From Actinomycetota bacterium (GTDB taxonomy: Bacteria > Actinomycetota > Acidimicrobiia > Acidimicrobiales > Acidimicrobiaceae): 9,929 nucleotides of DNA. Position 1 is the first letter of the stretch. Each line of letters opens with the position of its first letter. The translations under genes and the position numbers were made by a program. The stretch lies in the NCBI GenBank assembly GCA_027318945.1, contig DAHVOF010000245.1:1-9929 (forward strand). The letters are read 5' to 3'. The notes under the pieces were generated by a model. That model saw only the letters and a program-made list of their open reading frames with translations, was not told the DNA's origin and searched no databases. Of the stretch, positions 6,399-9,929 are shown one piece after another.

Positions 6399-7676
6399 AT
6401 GTCTAACGTGGATAGCGGATTCGCAACCCCCTTGGAGCCCACTCTGCTCGATCAGGCACGAAGGGTCAAGCTTGCAGCGCGGCAGCTTGCACTGGCCTCG
6501 ACAGCTCAAAAAAACGAGGCATTGGAGCTTTGTGCAGTCCTTTTGAGTGAACGAGCTGATTCGATATTGGCAGCCAATGAAGTGGACGTGGCTTACGCAC
6601 GCAGTGTGGCCACATCGGTACCCGTAATAGATCGGCTAGTTCTGAACCTGTCAAGGATCGATTCTATGGCCAAGGGGCTGAGAGATGTCGCCGCTCTCCC
6701 AGATCCGGTTGGCGAGATTACCGAAGGTTGGGTGCGGCCTAACGGACTTCATATACGTAAAGTCCGAGTCCCTCTTGGAGTTGTAGGGATTATTTATGAG
6801 AATCGCCCCAACGTAACCTCTGATGCGGCGGCGCTCTGTCTCAAGAGCGGGAATGCGGCATTTCTGAGAGGCTCGTCCGGTGCTATCAATTCCAATCTTG
6901 CAATTTCCGGTGTGTTGTCCGAGGGGTTGGCTAAGTCCGGACTCCCTTCGGCGGCGGTCATGCTAGTACGTGACACCTCACGTGAGTCGGCCAATAGTTT
7001 TATGAAGCTCAGGGGCTATATCGACTGCTTGATTCCGCGTGGCGGCCCATCACTTGTATCGGCGATAGTGGAGAACGCGACTGTGCCTTACGTTATAGAT
7101 GGCGACGGCAACTGCCACATCTACGTGGATGAAACTGCGAATCTGGACCAGGCCGTTGAGATAATCGTCAATGCTAAAGTCCAGCGTCCTTCGGTATGCA
7201 ACGCAGTTGAAACAATCCTGCTTCACGAGAGCGTGACTGAGAGTCTGCTGCCGCGGCTTGAAGACCGGATGCCCACGGTGGAGTTCAGGGCGGACGCACT
7301 TTCCCGGAGGTATCTCAAGAGTTCTGTCGCGGCTACAGAGGAAGACTATGCGAGTGAGTTCCTGGATCTGATACTTGCTGTCAAGAGCGTAGCTGGTTTA
7401 GACGAGGCCATCGAGCACATAGGGAAGTACGGTTCGGGGCACTCCGAGGCCATAATCACGAATGACTATTCCGCATCGAAGCGCTTTGTCGCTGAGGTTG
7501 ACGCAGCCGCTGTACTTGTAAATGCCTCTACTCGCTTCGTTGACGGTGGAGAAGTCGGTTTTGGTGCTGAGATTGGGATTAGCACTCAAAAGCTTCATGC
7601 GAGGGGCCCTATGGGTCTAAGGGAGTTAACGACGGAGAAGTTCGTTATTGAAGGCGATGGTCAGGTACGAGTGTGA
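6399..7676 (+). CDS. proA: Gamma-glutamyl phosphate reductase
   Basis: This 425-residue enzyme uses NADPH to reduce gamma-glutamyl phosphate to glutamate 5-semialdehyde, which cyclises to the precursor of proline. It belongs to the aldehyde dehydrogenase superfamily. Visible family segments are LGVVGIIYENRPNVTSDAA, LRGSSGAINSN, CLIPRGGPSLV and the catalytic site RPSVCNAVET with C267. The C-terminal RFVDGGEVGFGAEIGISTQK block is also characteristic. Length is normal. The ATG is preceded by a modest AGG-containing site at 6391-6393. It directly follows proB, its pathway partner, whose labile product it consumes. The TGA stop overlaps the GTG start of the next gene by four bases, so the ATPase downstream is probably translationally coupled to it. 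Confidence 0.96.
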   Translation: MSNVDSGFATPLEPTLLDQARRVKLAARQLALASTAQKNEALELCAVLLSERADSILAANEVDVAYARSVATSVPVIDRLVLNLSRIDSMAKGLRDVAALPDPVGEITEGWVRPNGLHIRKVRVPLGVVGIIYENRPNVTSDAAALCLKSGNAAFLRGSSGAINSNLAISGVLSEGLAKSGLPSAAVMLVRDTSRESANSFMKLRGYIDCLIPRGGPSLVSAIVENATVPYVIDGDGNCHIYVDETANLDQAVEIIVNAKVQRPSVCNAVETILLHESVTESLLPRLEDRMPTVEFRADALSRRYLKSSVAATEEDYASEFLDLILAVKSVAGLDEAIEHIGKYGSGHSEAIITNDYSASKRFVAEVDAAAVLVNASTRFVDGGEVGFGAEIGISTQKLHARGPMGLRELTTEKFVIEGDGQVRV

Positions 7677-8551
7677 GTGATGGCATAGATAGCTTCAGGT
7701 TTGCCTCTTCTTCTCATGCGGGCGAACTGTTGTCGAAGGTTGGTTACCTGCCCAGCGCAGAGATATCCTCGGCGTTATTTCTGGCTGATCGACTGAAAAA
7801 ACCTATCCTTGTGGAAGGTCCAGCAGGCACCGGTAAAACGGAGCTCGCAAAGAGCGCGGCGAAAGCCTTAGGGGCGCGGCTTATCAGGCTGCAGTGCCAC
7901 GAAGGAATCGATGAGTCAAAGGCTCTGTATGAATGGAACTACAAGAAGCAGCTTCTTCATATCCAAGCCGACAAGAAGAGCGGGTCTTGGAAGGAAGTTG
8001 AATCTAGTATTTTTTCCGAGGAATTTCTGCTCGAAAGACCGCTCCTGCAGGCCATTCGAGCTCAGGACCAAGTGGTATTGCTTATAGACGAGGTGGATCG
8101 GGTGGAGATCGAGACGGAAGCTCTGCTCTTAGAGGTCTTGAGCGATTACCAGATTTCAATTCCTGAGCTTGGCACAGTCGTTGCGAATCAGATTCCGCTT
8201 GTTTTTCTGACTTCAAATAATACGAGAGAGTTATCGGAAGCACTAAAACGAAGGTGTCTTTTCTTATTTCTCGATTATCCGGATAGGGATAGAGAAATGG
8301 AGATAGTGCTTTCGAAGGTACCCGGCGTGTCAGAGACGCTCGCAGAGTCAGTAGTTACTTTCGTGGCGTCGTTGAGGGAGCTGGATTTGAAAAAACGCCC
8401 CAGTATTTCAGAGACGCTTGATTGGGCGATGACTCTTGTAAACCTCGGTTTGGAGGAGATAGACGAAGCTACGGCCAAATCTACGTTGAATGTGCTTCTA
8501 AAATACCGTGCCGATATCGCCAAGGCTTCGAAAAGCATTCTTTCGAGCTGA
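7673..8551 (+). CDS. MoxR-family AAA+ ATPase (CoxD-like)
   Basis: This 292-residue protein is a AAA+ ATPase of the MoxR group. The Walker A motif GPAGTGKT covers residues 49-56 (K55), the Walker B motif LLIDEVD has D139 and E140, and sensor 1 is TSNN (N182, N183), followed by ELSEALKRRCLFLFLDYPD. The segment IRLQCHEGIDESKALYEWNY, with QLLHIQA just after it, closely resembles the CoxD subgroup, whose CO-dehydrogenase member works in maturation of the enzyme's metal active site. MoxR ATPases commonly pair with VWA proteins as chaperones that remodel client enzymes, and the next gene is a CoxE-type VWA protein, which supports that role. The client is unknown; no CO dehydrogenase or other obvious target gene is in the window. 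The GTG start overlaps the proA stop by four bases. The TGA stop directly adjoins the next GTG. Confidence 0.9.
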   Translation: MSDGIDSFRFASSSHAGELLSKVGYLPSAEISSALFLADRLKKPILVEGPAGTGKTELAKSAAKALGARLIRLQCHEGIDESKALYEWNYKKQLLHIQADKKSGSWKEVESSIFSEEFLLERPLLQAIRAQDQVVLLIDEVDRVEIETEALLLEVLSDYQISIPELGTVVANQIPLVFLTSNNTRELSEALKRRCLFLFLDYPDRDREMEIVLSKVPGVSETLAESVVTFVASLRELDLKKRPSISETLDWAMTLVNLGLEEIDEATAKSTLNVLLKYRADIAKASKSILSS

Positions 8552-9929
8552 GTGAGTTTCGTGATCAAGCGGGTGATTGAATTCTCGGAAGCGCTTCGAA
8601 ACGCTAAGGTGCCCGTGTCTCTCCTGGAAGTGCTTGATGCTTCCCAGGCACTCGCTATTTCAAACCTCCCGGATCGAGTGGAGGTCAAGTCGTTTCTTTC
8701 CGCCACTCTGGTTAAGGATCGCAGATATCAGAAGGTCTTTGACAGGTTGTTCGACGTTTATTTTTCTCCCAGTACCTACGACTTCCTTCTAGAGAACGAT
8801 CACTCGACACTTGATCTTGAGCCTGACTTTGATGGAGTTTTTGACGATCTTAGCGACATGGAGCTCAAGGAGTCAGTGGCTGCAAGTTTGCTGCGAGGTG
8901 ACCAAGGCGAGCTCGCAGGCGTGATCGCGTCAGCTGTTGCGCGCTTTGCGGGTATGGAGGCTGGTAGGCCGGTTGGTGGCATGTATTACGCATTCAAGAC
9001 TCTTAGAGGGCTTGACCTTGAAGGTCTTAGAAACCTGCTGATTGATGCCAGGGTAGCTCAACTGGATCCCGGCGACTCTCTTGGAGTGAAGCTTGTCAAC
9101 CATGATGTAGAGCGACTCCTGGAGATGGTCAGAAAGCTCGTCGATGATGACATTCGACGACGTCTTGTAAGCGACAGAGGCGCTGATGCAGTGGCACGAA
9201 GCCTGCGATCAACCCTTCCCGAGGACATTGATTTCATGCATGCGAATGTGGAGGATATCAACGAAATGCGGAGGGCACTCGTCCCCCTTGTCCGCAAACT
9301 TGCATCGAGGCTCGGCCGTCGCAGAAGAAGGAGGCATCGGGGGGCACTTGACTTTCGCAGGACGTTTAGGAGATCCATTGCCAACGGTGGCATACCGGCA
9401 GACCTTTTTTACCACAGGCCGGTGCCTGCGAAGCCAGAGATCATAGTTGTTGCTGATATTTCCGGCTCGGTGGCCTCGTTTGCCCGTTTCACACTTGCCA
9501 TGGTATATGCCCTTTCTGAGCAATTTTCGAAGGTGCGCAGTTTTGTGTTCATCGACGAGATTGATGAAGTGACAAGCATTTTCGAAGGTTGCGACGATCT
9601 GGAGGATGCGCTAAGGATTGTCAGTTCAAAGGCGAAGGTAGTGTGGATGGACGGACATTCTGACTATGGCAGAGTTATTGAGAGTTTCGTGGTCAAATGG
9701 GGGGAGGAGATCACCCACAGGTCACCAGTCATGTTTTTGGGCGATGCGCGGAACAACTATCATCCGTCCAAAGCGCATTTTCTTGGAGAAATTCGGGCAA
9801 AGGCTCGAGCACTGTACTGGCTGAATCCGGAGCCGGCAGCGTACTGGGACACCGGCGATTCGATTATGTCCCATTACAGCTTGTATTGTGACTCTGTTGA
9901 CGAGTGTCGGAACCTCAGACAGCTTCAGT
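8552..9929 (+). CDS. CoxE-like von Willebrand factor A domain protein, 3' truncated
   Basis: An open frame runs from the base after the ATPase stop to the right edge with no stop codon, giving at least 459 residues; the C-terminus is missing. The N-terminal half (IEFSEALRNAKVPVSLLEVLDA onward) is the alpha-helical region of CoxE-like proteins. An arginine run at residues 256-261 leads into GALDFRRTFRRSIANGG, typical just before the VWA domain. The VWA metal-ion-dependent adhesion site is complete in its recognisable parts: DxSxS at D302, S304 and S306, a DGHSDYG segment with D367, and LGDAR with D398. Such proteins partner MoxR ATPases, using the metal site to hold a client or the ATPase ring. 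The start is uncertain between GTG 8552, touching the upstream stop, and GTG 8561, which has GAGTGAG four bases before it. It lies in the same frame as the ATPase, separated only by one TGA. Confidence 0.87.
   Translation, partial: MSFVIKRVIEFSEALRNAKVPVSLLEVLDASQALAISNLPDRVEVKSFLSATLVKDRRYQKVFDRLFDVYFSPSTYDFLLENDHSTLDLEPDFDGVFDDLSDMELKESVAASLLRGDQGELAGVIASAVARFAGMEAGRPVGGMYYAFKTLRGLDLEGLRNLLIDARVAQLDPGDSLGVKLVNHDVERLLEMVRKLVDDDIRRRLVSDRGADAVARSLRSTLPEDIDFMHANVEDINEMRRALVPLVRKLASRLGRRRRRRHRGALDFRRTFRRSIANGGIPADLFYHRPVPAKPEIIVVADISGSVASFARFTLAMVYALSEQFSKVRSFVFIDEIDEVTSIFEGCDDLEDALRIVSSKAKVVWMDGHSDYGRVIESFVVKWGEEITHRSPVMFLGDARNNYHPSKAHFLGEIRAKARALYWLNPEPAAYWDTGDSIMSHYSLYCDSVDECRNLRQLQ

Noticed and set aside
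8577..8792. Forward ORF of 71 codons, and others at 9186-9446 and 9697-9891
   Set aside because: They are out-of-frame shadows of the VWA gene, whose frame is open throughout and carries the MIDAS motifs.
1..9929. tRNA or rRNA genes, CRISPR arrays, insertion sequences or phage genes
   Set aside because: No repeat-spacer pattern, transposase or integrase motif, or tRNA-like T-arm in a fitting context was seen on reading; all long frames are housekeeping or AAA/VWA genes.

Overview
The window is a compact, entirely plus-strand stretch of bacterial chromosome carrying conserved housekeeping genes. Base composition looks moderate, about half G+C by eye. Several traits suggest an actinobacterium, perhaps a member of the Acidimicrobiia. 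These are the RNase E/G with a long basic N-terminal extension, the Obg with a C-terminal OCT domain, the use of GTG and TTG starts, the possible leaderless start of rplU, and the threonine-rich tail on the penicillin-binding protein. This placement is inference; no rRNA or other decisive marker is present.

Layout. (1) 1-969 is the C-terminal part of a class B penicillin-binding protein (MrdA/PBP2-like), cut by the left edge. (2) 970-1386 is about 420 bases with no convincing gene; it holds two inverted repeats and two overlapping unknown ORFs, and probably acts as the leader and promoter region of the next gene. (3) 1387-3868 holds RNase E/G (rne), ribosomal protein L21 (rplU) and L27 (rpmA). 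(4) 3869-3966 is a spacer with a strong 11-bp inverted repeat lying just upstream of obgE. (5) 3967-7676 holds the ribosome-assembly GTPase obgE and the first two proline-biosynthesis genes, proB and proA. (6) 7673-9929 holds a MoxR-type AAA ATPase overlapping proA by four bases, then a CoxE-type von Willebrand factor A protein that runs off the right edge.

Function. rne, rplU, rpmA and obgE form the widespread RNA-processing and ribosome-assembly cluster. proB and proA convert glutamate to glutamate semialdehyde, the precursor of proline; proC is not in the window. The ATPase and VWA protein resemble the CoxD/CoxE pair known from CO dehydrogenase maturation, a class of AAA/VWA machines that remodel or insert metal centres into client enzymes. 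No client enzyme is visible here, so its target is unknown. The tight spacing from obgE onward suggests one transcript.

I found no mobile element, CRISPR array, tRNA or rRNA. Nothing in the window clearly amounts to an undescribed system. The points most worth a second look are the AAA/VWA pair coupled to proline genes, the hairpin just before obgE, and the unexplained leader before rne.
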